The notes below the pieces were generated by a model. The model was given only the letters and a program-made list of their open reading frames with translations. It did not search any database and was not told the DNA's origin. This document shows, one piece after another, positions 42,032-50,050 of a stretch of 50,105 nucleotides of DNA. The stretch is from Chloroflexota bacterium (lineage in GTDB: Bacteria; Chloroflexota; Anaerolineae; Aggregatilineales; Phototrophicaceae): assembly GCA_011523705.1 (NCBI GenBank), contig WTGC01000105.1, positions 1-50,105 on the forward strand, written 5' to 3'. Position 1 is the stretch's first letter. The number at the start of each line of letters is the position of its first letter. The position numbers were made by a program, and so were the translations under genes.

Positions 42032-42964
42032 TCAACACAATAGCCGCCGCAGCACCGCGAGATCCACATTCCCGCCGCTGACGACGACCGCCGTCTCCCG
42101 GCCATCGCGCGGCGCCACATCATGCATCAGCGCCGCGGCAGCGACCGCCCCGCCGCCTTCGACGACCCAGCCCTGCATCTCCAGCATGAAGCGCATCGCC
42201 CGCGCCATCTGCTCCTCCGCGACCAGTATCATATCATCGAGGTATCGTAGGCAAAGCGTCAGTGTGATTGAGCCTTCTTCGATTTCGCCCGAGAGGGCGT
42301 CGGCGAGCGTGTCCCACACTTGGGGCAGTTTTCGATCGTGGAAGGCATTGTACATTGCCGGCGCCGATTCCGCATTGACCCCGATGACTTCGATATCGGG
42401 ATTGAGTTCTTTGACGGCGACCGCCACGCCCGCGATCAAACCGCCGCCGCTGACTGGAACGATGACACGCTCTACAGACGGCAGCTGCTGCAAGATTTCC
42501 ACGCCGATCGTGCCCGCGCCAGCGATGACCCGCGCGTCATTGTAGGGCGATATCCAGGTCCCGCTTGCGCGAACACGGCGCAGCGCCTCCGCTTCCGCTT
42601 CGTCGTAATTGTCGCCGAAGAGTACCGCTTCCGCGCCAAAGCGTTTGACGTTATTCACTTTCTTCTTCGGCGTCGTCTTCGGCATGAGGATTTGCGCTGA
42701 AGCGCCAGTCAGATACGCGGCATAGGCGACCGCCCCGGCGTGATTGCCCGACGAAGCGGCGATGATGCCGCGCGAACGCTCTTCCGGGCTGAGCGAAAGG
42801 ATGGCGTTTAAGGCGCCGCGGATCTTGAACGAATGGGTCTTGTTGGAGTTTTCCAGCTTAAGCCAGATGCGCTCGCCCAATTCCGGCGCGGCTTCCAGCG
42901 GGGTCGGCGGTAGATGCGGCGCCAGCAGGTGGCCGGCGCGGATAATGTCGCCCAGCGTCACCAC
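42032..42964 (-). CDS. Threonine/serine dehydratase, PLP dependent
   Basis: The 310-residue product has the Schiff-base lysine Lys47 in NKTHSFKIRGA, phosphate loop SSGNHAGA, PVSGGGLIAG and a C-terminal VVVSGGNVD with the pyridine-contacting residue. It lacks the C-terminal regulatory (ACT-like) domain of biosynthetic IlvA, so it resembles the catabolic TdcB or serine-racemase/dehydratase branch. It converts threonine to 2-oxobutanoate or serine to pyruvate. Its start is 3 bp after the stop of the IolE-like gene on the same strand, so the two are co-transcribed. A distant relative lies at the left edge of the window. Confidence 0.9.
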   Translation of the reverse strand: MVTLGDIIRAGHLLAPHLPPTPLEAAPELGERIWLKLENSNKTHSFKIRGALNAILSLSPEERSRGIIAASSGNHAGAVAYAAYLTGASAQILMPKTTPKKKVNNVKRFGAEAVLFGDNYDEAEAEALRRVRASGTWISPYNDARVIAGAGTIGVEILQQLPSVERVIVPVSGGGLIAGVAVAVKELNPDIEVIGVNAESAPAMYNAFHDRKLPQVWDTLADALSGEIEEGSITLTLCLRYLDDMILVAEEQMARAMRFMLEMQGWVVEGGGAVAAAALMHDVAPRDGRETAVVVSGGNVDLAVLRRLLC

Positions 42965-42967
42965 GCC

Positions 42968-43864
42968 CTAAAGGCCAATGCTGCGCAAGTAGTCTCGATT
43001 GCGCGTCGCCGATTCCAGAGGCGCGCCCAGACCGGGCAAGACATCCTGCTCGACCACGATCCAACTGTCGTAGCCGATTTTCTCGAGCTCTTGCAGCACA
43101 CCGGGAAAATCGACATCGCCCCGCCCCAATTCGGGGAAGATGCCCTGCCCGACCGATTGCGGACCGTCCCATTCATGAAGCCGCGATTGCTCATGCACCG
43201 CCGGGTCGTGATCTTTGAAATGCACATACCAGATGCGGTCGGCGAATTGGCGGATGCCGGAGAGTGGGTCGCCACCGCCGAAAGCCCAGTGGCCCGTATC
43301 GAAAACGAGTCCGACAATCTCGCCATCGGTCATATCCAGCAGGCGCTCGGTTTCGGCCGGCGTCTCGATCCAGGTGCCGGTGTGATGATGCAGCACGGAG
43401 CGCAAACCGGTTTCGTCCATGACGCGGCGCGCGGCTTGATCGGTGCCTTGGGCGAAGACGCGCCAGCCATCCTCGTCAAGGCTCATCGCCGGCGTGATGC
43501 GCCCTGAATTCAAGCTTCGCAAGGGATTGGTGTAGGGGTCTGGTCCCAGCACGACCAGCGCCTCCAGTCCCCCGACGGCGGCCAGCAGCTTGGCTGTGCG
43601 CAGGCAAGCTTCCGTGCTCTCTTCGTGCCGGTCCGGGTCCTGAAAATTAACATTGACCCAGGAGCCCAGCATTTTCAGACCGCGCCGATCCAGCTCGCCG
43701 CGAAGCCGCGCCGGGTCGGTCGGCATAAAACCCCAATCGCCCAGTTCGGTGCCGGCGTAACCGCTGGCGGCGATCTCGTCCAAAACGCGCGCGTAATCAT
43801 AACGCTCGCCTTCGATATTTTCGATGACGCCCCAGGAGCAGGGCGCGTTGGCTACTTGTAGCAT
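42968..43864 (-). CDS. Sugar phosphate isomerase/epimerase-type TIM barrel, IolE-like
   Basis: The 298-residue product from ATG 43864 begins MLQVANAPCSWGVIEN and continues GYAGTELGDWGFMPTDP, LGSWVNVNFQDP, VLHHHTGTWIETP and GLVFDTGHWAFGGGDP. These are the metal and substrate blocks of the IolE/inosose dehydratase branch of xylose-isomerase-like TIM barrels. A longer frame begins at 43978 but lacks this family start; GGAGGG lies 5 nt before 43864. It would dehydrate or epimerise an inosose or related keto-sugar; 2-keto-myo-inositol is the best guess, given iolB at 7733. A TGCTATACT promoter box lies about 40 bp upstream. Confidence 0.85.
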   Translation of the reverse strand: MLQVANAPCSWGVIENIEGERYDYARVLDEIAASGYAGTELGDWGFMPTDPARLRGELDRRGLKMLGSWVNVNFQDPDRHEESTEACLRTAKLLAAVGGLEALVVLGPDPYTNPLRSLNSGRITPAMSLDEDGWRVFAQGTDQAARRVMDETGLRSVLHHHTGTWIETPAETERLLDMTDGEIVGLVFDTGHWAFGGGDPLSGIRQFADRIWYVHFKDHDPAVHEQSRLHEWDGPQSVGQGIFPELGRGDVDFPGVLQELEKIGYDSWIVVEQDVLPGLGAPLESATRNRDYLRSIGL

Positions 43865-43903
43865 AGATCCCTCCGCCGCGAGGCCGGCCGAAACTTGCGC
43901 CAG

Positions 43904-43931
43904 AGTATAGCAGTTTTCACATGCGAGGCAA
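43904..43931 (-). promoter_or_regulatory. Probable promoter of the IolE-like gene
   Basis: On the minus strand TTGCCT (43931-43926) is followed by 16 nt and TATACT (43909-43904), with TGC directly before it. The arrangement matches the metA promoter. Confidence 0.5.
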
Positions 43932-44046
43932 GCATCCGCCAAGCCGCGCGCAGCGGTCGATTTCGCCCTGTGCATCAAGTTGCCGCAGGGCTACAATCCG
44001 CCTGCTAACGCAGTCTCGCTCGCAACAGAAGGAGGAAGAGCCCTCG

Positions 44047-45141
44047 ATGAGCCCATTCGACCACAAGCGCTTGTTTCTGCCCGGACCCGTAGAAGTGCGG
44101 CGCGAGATTCTCGAGGCGCAGACGGCTTGGATGATCGGGCACCGCACGGCCGATTTCGCCGAGCTATTCGCGCGGCTGCAGAGCAAGCTAAAACGCGCCT
44201 TCTTCACGGACAGCCGCGTATACGTCAGCGGCTCATCGGGCAGCGGCTTGTGGGAGGGCGCTGTTCGCTGTGGCGTGCGCGAAGATCGCCGGGTCTTGCA
44301 CTTGACCGGCGGCGCCTTCAGCGAGCGCTGGGCCGATATCAGCCGCGCCAACGGGCTAAACGTCGATTGCGTCCAGGTGGATTGGGGGCAGGCGCATACT
44401 GCCGATTTGGTCGCCAATGCCCTAAAAGAGGCGTGCTATGACGCCGTCTGCGCCGTGCACAACGAAACCAGCACCGGCGTCACCAACCCGATTCGGGAGA
44501 TCGGCGCGGTGGTCAATAAACATGATGACACGCTCTTCTTCGTCGATACCGTCAGCGGCTTCCTCGGAACCGAGCTGCGCGTGGACGACTGGGGCATCGA
44601 TATCGCGCTGACATCGAGCCAGAAAGCCTTCGCCCTCCCGCCCGGGATCGCCTTCGCCGCCGTCAGCGACCGCCTGCTGGAGCGGGCGAAGACCATTCCG
44701 AATCGTGGCTACTACTTTGACATTGTGACGCTGGAGAAATCACTGCTGAAGGACAACACGCCGTCAACGCCACCGATCGCCCTCATGGTCGCCGCCGATA
44801 TGCAGATGGACGCAATCTTGGCTGAAGGCATAGAAGCGCGCTGGGCGCGTCACCGAGCCATGCGCGAGGCTACGCACGAATGGGCAGACGAGCGCGGCTT
44901 CGGCTTGTACGCGCAGGAAGGCTATCGCAGCGATACCGTGACCACCGTGGCCAATACGCTCGATATCGATGTGAACGCAATGGGCGAATTCATGGAGGAT
45001 GAAATCGGCTTCGCCATGGACAAGGGCTATGGAAAGATTAAGGGCGCTACCTTCCGCCTGCCCCACATGGGCGATGTCACGCTGGAGATGCTGCGCGAAG
45101 TCCTGGACGGCATCGACGCCTTCATGGCGCAGGCGAACTGA
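44047..45141 (+). CDS. Class V aminotransferase, alanine-glyoxylate / serine-pyruvate type
   Basis: The 364-residue product begins FLPGPVEVRREILEAQ and MIGHRTADFAELF, typical of the AGXT family. It has the PLP lysine Lys193 in SSQKAFALPPG, Asp167 in FFVDTVSGF, and HNETSTGV (138-145) as substrate loop. The known family moves amino groups between alanine, serine or phosphoserine and glyoxylate, pyruvate or hydroxypyruvate. The start at 44047 is set by AGGAGGAA about 10 nt before and by homology; upstream in-frame codons belong to leader sequence. A phosphoglycerate dehydrogenase-like gene begins 13 bp after its stop, so the pair may perform the first two steps of serine synthesis, with this enzyme in place of SerC. 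Confidence 0.9.
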   Translation: MSPFDHKRLFLPGPVEVRREILEAQTAWMIGHRTADFAELFARLQSKLKRAFFTDSRVYVSGSSGSGLWEGAVRCGVREDRRVLHLTGGAFSERWADISRANGLNVDCVQVDWGQAHTADLVANALKEACYDAVCAVHNETSTGVTNPIREIGAVVNKHDDTLFFVDTVSGFLGTELRVDDWGIDIALTSSQKAFALPPGIAFAAVSDRLLERAKTIPNRGYYFDIVTLEKSLLKDNTPSTPPIALMVAADMQMDAILAEGIEARWARHRAMREATHEWADERGFGLYAQEGYRSDTVTTVANTLDIDVNAMGEFMEDEIGFAMDKGYGKIKGATFRLPHMGDVTLEMLREVLDGIDAFMAQAN

Positions 45142-45154
45142 GGGGGCGGCTCGC

Positions 45155-46120
45155 ATGACATATCACGTCCTGGTACCCGATAACGTCCACCAGAAAGCCA
45201 TCGACATCGTCGAAGCGAGCGAGGGGATCAGCGTCTCCGCCCCCGGCAAGTTGGATCGGCAGACTCTTCTTGATGCGGTCCCTACCGCCCACGCGCTCAT
45301 CATCCGCAGCGGCGTCACGGCCGACGCCGAGCTCATTGGCAGAGCCCCAGCATTGAGAGCGATCGCGCGCGCCGGCGTCGGCGTCGACAATGTTGATCTG
45401 GCGGCGGCGACCGCGCAAGGCATTGTCGTCATGAATACGCCGGGCGGCAACACGATCTCCACCGCCGAGCACGCCTTCGGCTTGATGATCGCCCTCTCGC
45501 GACATATCGCGCCGGGGCATCAATCGCTGGCCGAGGGGCGCTGGGATCGCAAAGCCTTCAGCGGCGTCGAACTCAAAGGCAAGACGCTGGGCATCATCGG
45601 TTTGGGGCGGATTGGACAAGCGATCGCGACGCGCGCCCAAGCTTTCGAGATGACCGTCATCGCCCACGACCCCTACCTGCCGCCCGCCGTCGCCGAATCG
45701 ATCCAGGTACCGCTGCTCGGACTCGACGAAGTGTATGCCCGCGCCGACTACCTAACGCTGCACGCGCTGGTTACTGACGAGACGCGCGGCATGATCGATA
45801 CCCAGACCATTGCCACCATGAAAGACGGCGTCCGCATCATTAACGCGGCGCGCGGCGCGCTGATCAACTCGGCCGATTTGGCGGCGGCGCTATCGAGCGG
45901 AAAAGTGGCGGGCGCGGCGCTCGATGTCTACGAGACAGAACCTCCGCCAGCGGATCACCCGCTGATCGGGCTGCCGAGTGTCTTGCATACCCCTCATCTG
46001 GCCGCCAGCACCGCCGACGCGCAGGTGACCGTCGCAGTAGAGGCAGCGCAATTGGTCGTCGATTTCTTGCTGGAGGGGAAAGCGGCGAATGTGTGCAATC
46101 CGGATACGCTCGAAAGCTAG
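45155..46120 (+). CDS. serA: D-3-phosphoglycerate dehydrogenase-like, short form
   Basis: The 321-residue D-isomer-specific 2-hydroxyacid dehydrogenase has RAGVGVDNVDL (72-82) and NTPGGNT, the NAD fold TLGIIGLGRIGQAIA (144-158), the catalytic Arg in INAARGALI, a Glu in DVYETEPP and His in HTPHLAAST. VPDNVHQKAIDIVE matches the SerA start. There is no C-terminal ASB or ACT domain, so serine feedback by ACT binding is absent. It would oxidise 3-phosphoglycerate to phosphohydroxypyruvate; hydroxypyruvate/glyoxylate reductase is the main alternative. The start lies 13 bp after the aminotransferase stop, with AGGGGG before it, so the pair forms an operon. It ends 2 bp before the convergent Uma2 gene. 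Confidence 0.88.
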   Translation: MTYHVLVPDNVHQKAIDIVEASEGISVSAPGKLDRQTLLDAVPTAHALIIRSGVTADAELIGRAPALRAIARAGVGVDNVDLAAATAQGIVVMNTPGGNTISTAEHAFGLMIALSRHIAPGHQSLAEGRWDRKAFSGVELKGKTLGIIGLGRIGQAIATRAQAFEMTVIAHDPYLPPAVAESIQVPLLGLDEVYARADYLTLHALVTDETRGMIDTQTIATMKDGVRIINAARGALINSADLAAALSSGKVAGAALDVYETEPPPADHPLIGLPSVLHTPHLAASTADAQVTVAVEAAQLVVDFLLEGKAANVCNPDTLES

Positions 46121-46122
46121 CG

Positions 46123-46689
46123 CTATTCGAAAACGATATCGCGATAGACTTGGTCCAGCGGCAATTCACAGTCCAGCATCGGAAGCGATATCACATCATC
46201 CAACTCGGTAAATGCCTGCCGCAGCCAGCTGGCCTTCCCCCGCGTGTACAACTCGGCGAAAACGCGATGCTGGTCGACAATGAGACTGGCTTCAATGGAC
46301 GGCACCTCGAAATAATAGCCGAGTTTGTCGACGCGATCGCGATCCATGCTGGAAGGCGATGTGACTTCCAGCACGACACAGGGATTGATGAGGTTATATT
46401 CACTGACGTCAGAAGCCACGGAGCGGCCCCTTACAAGGGTGAGGTCGGGGTAGACATAGCGGCTGGGGCTGGCTTGCACACGTAGTCGGGAAGTGTGCAT
46501 GCAGTAGCGGGTTCGGTCGAGACAGCTGATGAAAAGATAGATAATGTTCACTGTAATAGCATCATGCCTGCCGCTGACTCCCGGCATCTCGATGACGACT
46601 CCATCAATGTATTCGTGCTTGCGCTCCTGCTTCAATTCCCATTCGAAATAGTCTTCGACCGTCATGACGGAAGACCGGTTGATAGCCAT
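46123..46689 (-). CDS. Uma2-family (DUF820) restriction-endonuclease-like protein
   Basis: The 188-residue product has the PD-(D/E)xK nuclease core in the Uma2 form. It starts MTVEDYFEWELKQERKHEYIDGVVIEMPG with a Glu, then YPDLTLVRG (Asp), VVLEVTSPSSMDRDRVDKLGYYFEVPSIEASLIVD (Glu, Lys-Tyr-Tyr). The family is abundant in cyanobacteria and Chloroflexota; its cellular role is unknown, though it is often treated as mobile-element or defence related. ATG 46689 is chosen, with GGAG 7 nt before it; a TTG two codons upstream is less well placed. It is a single gene between the serine pair and the mannonate dehydratase gene. Confidence 0.9.
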   Translation of the reverse strand: MAINRSSVMTVEDYFEWELKQERKHEYIDGVVIEMPGVSGRHDAITVNIIYLFISCLDRTRYCMHTSRLRVQASPSRYVYPDLTLVRGRSVASDVSEYNLINPCVVLEVTSPSSMDRDRVDKLGYYFEVPSIEASLIVDQHRVFAELYTRGKASWLRQAFTELDDVISLPMLDCELPLDQVYRDIVFE

Positions 46690-46754
46690 GTCCAAGCTCC
46701 TCGCTCATTCATCGCCATTATAGTTCGCGGCATGCGAAACGCCATCAATCTAGT

Positions 46755-47960
46755 TCAGGGCCGCGCGGGGCTACCATCGGGCAGGCGCGTCTGCGTCCAT
46801 TCCTCGACGATGTCCTGGCAGGGGTATTTGGCCGCCAGCTCCTCATTGATGTCGATGCCCAGCCCGGGTTGATCACTGGGATAGAGATAGCCGTCTTCGA
46901 CGACCGGCAGACCGGGGAAGATCTCGTAATCCAGCTCTGAGGGGCGATACCACTCCTGCACACCGAAGTTGGGATGCCAAAGGTCGAGCTGCAAATTTGC
47001 CGCGTGCCCAACCGGCGAGGTATCGCTGGGTCCGTGCCACGCGGTGCGAATGCCATACATATCGGCGAAGATGGCGACATTGCGCGCCGGCGTGATCCCG
47101 CCCATCTGACTGATGTGCATGCGGATAAAATCGATCAAGCGCTCCTGAATCAACAGTTGCCACTCATGCGGATTGTTGAAGAGCTCGCCCATGGCCAGCG
47201 GCGTCGCGCATTGCCCCCGGATGTGGCGGAACCAGGCGATGTCCTCCGGCGCCAGCGCGTCTTCAAGGAAGAAGAGCTTGAATCGCTCGACATCTTTGGC
47301 GAATTCGACCGCGTGAATCGGGACGAGGCGCTCGTGGATATCGTGCAATAGCTCGACCTGCTCGCCGACCTGCGCACGCACATAAGCGATCATGTCGAGC
47401 ATCCGCCGGCAGTAATCTCGCGGATCGAAATAGGCGCCGGGCGGGGCATTCCTAGGCTTGACCATCGGGCTTCCCTGCCCGCCATAGCCGCCCATCTGCA
47501 CGCGAACAAAACGGAAGCCCCCCTCCATGTAGGCGCGTACGTTCTCGGCGACTTCCTGCTTGTCGCGCCCGTCGGCGTGCACGTAGACATGCGCCGCCTC
47601 GCGCGATTTGCCGCCCAACAGATCGCAGACGGACATGTTGGCGCGCTTGCCCTTGATATCCCAAAGCGCCTGGTCGACGCCCGAGATGGCGTTATTGAGC
47701 ACGGGACCATTGCGCCAATAGCCGTGCACCATCGACATATTCCAGATTTCTTCAATGCGGTCGACATCGCGCCCCAGCAGGAAGGGTTTGAGATGGCGCT
47801 CGATAGCTGCCGCGACGGCGAAGATGCGCTGGGTGAAGGTGGCGCAGCCCAAGCCATACAGACCCGGCTCAGAGGTGATGACCTTGACGATGCACAGCCG
47901 CGATTTGCCCGGCTGGGTCAAGATGACTTTGACGTCTTCAATTGTGACTGGATTTGGCAT
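46755..47960 (-). CDS. manD: D-mannonate dehydratase of the enolase superfamily (ManD/RspA)
   Basis: The 401-residue product matches the ManD/RspA group. VLNNAISGVDQALWDIKGKRANMSVCDLLGG leads the barrel, LLHDIHERL carries the ManD-specific Asp-x-His metal and catalytic pair, FFLEDAL and MGELFNNPHEW give the other two metal acids, and WHGPSDTSPVGHAANLQLDLWHPNFGVQEW is the C-terminal signature. Active members dehydrate D-mannonate to 2-keto-3-deoxy-D-gluconate; many relatives have low activity, so the physiological role is less sure. Sugar-acid use fits the gluconokinase-like gene at 827. A 9-bp tandem repeat lies 14 bp upstream of the start. Confidence 0.92.
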   Translation of the reverse strand: MPNPVTIEDVKVILTQPGKSRLCIVKVITSEPGLYGLGCATFTQRIFAVAAAIERHLKPFLLGRDVDRIEEIWNMSMVHGYWRNGPVLNNAISGVDQALWDIKGKRANMSVCDLLGGKSREAAHVYVHADGRDKQEVAENVRAYMEGGFRFVRVQMGGYGGQGSPMVKPRNAPPGAYFDPRDYCRRMLDMIAYVRAQVGEQVELLHDIHERLVPIHAVEFAKDVERFKLFFLEDALAPEDIAWFRHIRGQCATPLAMGELFNNPHEWQLLIQERLIDFIRMHISQMGGITPARNVAIFADMYGIRTAWHGPSDTSPVGHAANLQLDLWHPNFGVQEWYRPSELDYEIFPGLPVVEDGYLYPSDQPGLGIDINEELAAKYPCQDIVEEWTQTRLPDGSPARP

Positions 47961-47973
47961 GAATTGAATTTAA

Positions 47974-48000
47974 CCACAGAGGGCACAGAGGACACAGAGG
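47974..48000. repeat. 9-bp tandem repeat, three units
   Basis: CCACAGAGG, GCACAGAGG and ACACAGAGG follow each other without gaps, 14 bp upstream of the mannonate dehydratase start. Related units occur at 3640-3655. Such ACAGAGG arrays are widespread in environmental genomes; their role is unknown. Confidence 0.8.
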
Positions 48001-48006
48001 AAAATA

Positions 48007-48150
48007 TCAGAGGCCCAGCATCGCGCCGCGCCGCCTGGAGCCGTGTTGCGGTAATTCCAACTAGATTAAGTCTTGCGAGGGGAAGAGCTCGGCAGCGCTT
48101 TCGTTCAGCACAGTGAGGCAGTCAACGGCGTAGAGGGCGCGGTTCAAATC
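48007..48150 (-). pseudogene. Possible remnant of a DNA methyltransferase N-terminus
   Basis: On the minus strand one frame reads LNRALYAVDCLTVLNESAAE then LFPSQDLI and a stop at 48061-48063. Past the stop the same frame continues LELPQHGSRRRGAMLGL to a TGA at 48007-48009. The first part resembles the start of amino-DNA methyltransferases (D-C/N-L-xVL, then S/D-VDLIYLDPPFN). The stop would replace the tyrosine, and LELP the LDPP. No full-length gene remains. The match is short, so chance is not excluded. Confidence 0.4.
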
Positions 48151-48155
48151 CTTTA

Positions 48156-48368
48156 CTATCCCGCCGTCCCGTTGCCGAGCACGGTCAATATCAGTGCGGC
48201 CATAGCGATTTGAGTCGCAATCATCCACATCACCAGCAGGCGCGTTTGCCGCTCCATATCCGCCTTTGTGGCAAAGTGCGGCAGTACTTCTTCTACAATC
48301 GTTTCCACCCTGGTTACCCGTTCAAGAATTGACGTCAATTGTCCAGCGGCATTCTCCGCAACTGCCAT
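48156..48368 (-). CDS. Small membrane protein with coiled-coil start
   Basis: The product is 70 residues. Residues 1-45 look helical and amphipathic (GQLTSILERVTRVETIVEEVLPHFATKADMERQ), and residues 46-65 form one membrane helix (VMWMIATQIAMAALILTVLG). The layout resembles short holin-accessory or XhlA-like and DUF-type proteins that place a coiled coil beside a single C-terminal helix. I do not recognise a family. AAGGGG lies close before the ATG. It is followed by the putative methyltransferase remnant, so it may be what is left of a former element. Confidence 0.6.
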   Translation of the reverse strand: MAVAENAAGQLTSILERVTRVETIVEEVLPHFATKADMERQTRLLVMWMIATQIAMAALILTVLGNGTAG

Positions 48369-48404
48369 CTGTTTTCCCCTTCCGTGGCTAAACCGTTGCG
48401 CACA

Positions 48405-49217
48405 TTATATCACCTTACAGCGATTCGTCAATTTCCCGATACCCTCGATCGCCACGCTGACGACGCTGCCTTCCCCCAGAAATTGCGGCGGATCTTGCGC
48501 CTTGCCGACGCCGGCGGGTGTGCCAGTCAAGATGACATCGCCCGGTTGCAGCGTGAAAGCGCGCGAGAGATGGGCGATCAAAAAGCGCACGTCAAAGATC
48601 ATATCGGCGGTCGAGCCATTTTGTTTCTCGACGCCATCGACCGTCGTCACAATGCGCAGCTGCTGCGGGTCGGGGATTTCATCGGCGGTGACGATGACGG
48701 GACCAAGCGGGCAGAAGGTGTCCAGCCCTTTCGCTCGCGTCCACTGTTTGTCCCGAGTCTGCAAATCGCGCGCCGAGACATCGTTGGCGATGGTGTAGCC
48801 GAAGACGACCTCCAGCGCCTCCGCCTCCGAGACCTTGCGCGCCGTCTTACCGATGACGACCGCCAGCTCGCCTTCCCAATCCACCTGCGCCGTCATGTTG
48901 GCTTCCCACTCGATCACAGCGCCATCGCTGATGACCGCGCTCGGCATGACGGCGAAGATCAGCGGCTCAGCCGGCGCCTCGTTGCCCAACTCGCGCGCGT
49001 GCTCGGCGTAGTTGCGGCCGATGGCGAGGATCTTGCCCGGCTGCAGCGGCGGCAGGACGCGCGCGTCAGCCAGCTTGTCGATGATGCCCGTGTCCACAAA
49101 AGCCAGTTCCGCGCCCATCAGTTCAGCCAGATCTTCTACGCCCAAGCGCATGATTTCGTCGCCCGTCAAAACGCCGGTGTAAGAATCGTCGCCTATTGCA
49201 TATCGCAGCAGTTTCAT
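48405..49217 (-). CDS. Fumarylacetoacetate hydrolase (FAH) family protein
   Basis: The 270-residue product from ATG 49217 has the FAH fold blocks ILAIGRNYAEHARELG, VDWEGELAVVIGKTARKV with the metal Glu pair, VFGYTIANDVSARDLQ with the metal Asp, KGLDTFCPLGPVIV and DVILTGTPAGVG. Members hydrolyse C-C bonds in acylpyruvates, decarboxylate oxaloacetate or isomerise ring-cleavage products. The closest general match is the 2-hydroxyhepta-2,4-diene-dioate isomerase/acylpyruvase branch. GAAGG 7 nt before 49217 supports this start over one nine codons upstream. Sugar-acid breakdown (for example 2,4-diketo-3-deoxy sugar acid hydrolysis) is a reasonable context guess. Confidence 0.9.
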   Translation of the reverse strand: MKLLRYAIGDDSYTGVLTGDEIMRLGVEDLAELMGAELAFVDTGIIDKLADARVLPPLQPGKILAIGRNYAEHARELGNEAPAEPLIFAVMPSAVISDGAVIEWEANMTAQVDWEGELAVVIGKTARKVSEAEALEVVFGYTIANDVSARDLQTRDKQWTRAKGLDTFCPLGPVIVTADEIPDPQQLRIVTTVDGVEKQNGSTADMIFDVRFLIAHLSRAFTLQPGDVILTGTPAGVGKAQDPPQFLGEGSVVSVAIEGIGKLTNRCKVI

Positions 49218-49303
49218 GCGCATCCCTTCGCCAATTCGCCTCAATTCGCGCTAGTTTAGCAAAATGGATGCCGAATCACCAGAATCGGCAGATCAAGTCG
49301 AGT

Positions 49304-49327
49304 CGCCAATTTCGATTGCCATTGGCG
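49304..49327. promoter_or_regulatory. Inverted repeat, possible operator of the lipoprotein gene
   Basis: CGCCAAT (49304-49310) and ATTGGCG (49321-49327) are perfect arms with a 10-nt spacer. It lies upstream of a -10-like TAAAAT (49355-49360, extended TG) and 73 bp before the gene start. Confidence 0.35.
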
Positions 49328-49399
49328 GCGAACACGGTTTTACGCAATCTCTGATAAAATGCTTTCTGGATTCGAGATCGTTGATGCAGGAGAACAGGC

Positions 49400-49960
49400 T
49401 TGAGCTTATCTCGTGCCGTGGCTTTGCTGGCTCTGCTGCTGCCGCTGCTCACCGCTTGCGGCGATACCGGCAATGAAGCTGACGATGCCAAGTCGGCGCA
49501 GCGGCTGCTCCCGAATCTCGCCGATTACACGGCATCCGATATCGACACCACGGTCGACGGCGCTTTTGCCGCGGTCGGCGGCGCGGCGCTCATGGGCGGC
49601 CAGCTAGGCTTGACCGCCGTCGTTGCCAAAGCGGAACAGATTCTGCAATGCTTCCAGGATCGGGGCGCTTTGGCCGCGCGCTGGTATCAGCAGAGCGAAT
49701 CGACGCTGACCGCGCCCAAGGTCGGGGCGGCGCTGGTCATCAATCAATCGCGCGTCAATCAAGAGCTGGTCAATTGCGCTCTCGGCGGGCAAGAGTCGGC
49801 GAGCGCACAGACCTTTGCGATCGAGCCTTGCGCCAGCGCCGGCAGCCTGACTTATGAAGGCGACGGCATCAGCTATTTGTACGCCGGCTCGCACCCGGAT
49901 GTCTGCGATGTATTCCAGCTGCACTTCGATAATTTGGCAGCCGCGAGCGCGGACGAATGA
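49400..49960 (+). CDS. Small lipoprotein, function unknown
   Basis: The 186-residue product has a lipoprotein signal peptide: a hydrophobic core VALLALLLPLL and lipobox LTAC with Cys20 as the lipidated residue. The mature part has a Gly/Ala-rich segment (AAVGGAALMGGQLGLTAVVAKAEQI), then four further cysteines (CFQDRG, CALGG, CASAG, CDVFQ) that may form two disulfides outside the membrane. I recognise no family. The start is TTG at 49400, with AGGAGA 6 nt before it, a good site. It is the last gene in the window. Confidence 0.75.
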   Translation: MSLSRAVALLALLLPLLTACGDTGNEADDAKSAQRLLPNLADYTASDIDTTVDGAFAAVGGAALMGGQLGLTAVVAKAEQILQCFQDRGALAARWYQQSESTLTAPKVGAALVINQSRVNQELVNCALGGQESASAQTFAIEPCASAGSLTYEGDGISYLYAGSHPDVCDVFQLHFDNLAAASADE

Positions 49961-50050
49961 TGGCGAATCTTGCGCCAAAAACAAAGACATGTGTAGACAC
50001 ACGCGCTGCACGGCAGCGGCTGATGCAAAATACCTTGTAGCCCGCCATGC

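Noticed and set aside
48130..48170. A GGTTCAAATCC string that looks like a tRNA T-loop
   Set aside because: The flanking bases do not form a 5-bp T-stem (only the first two pairs hold), and no anticodon or acceptor arm is present.
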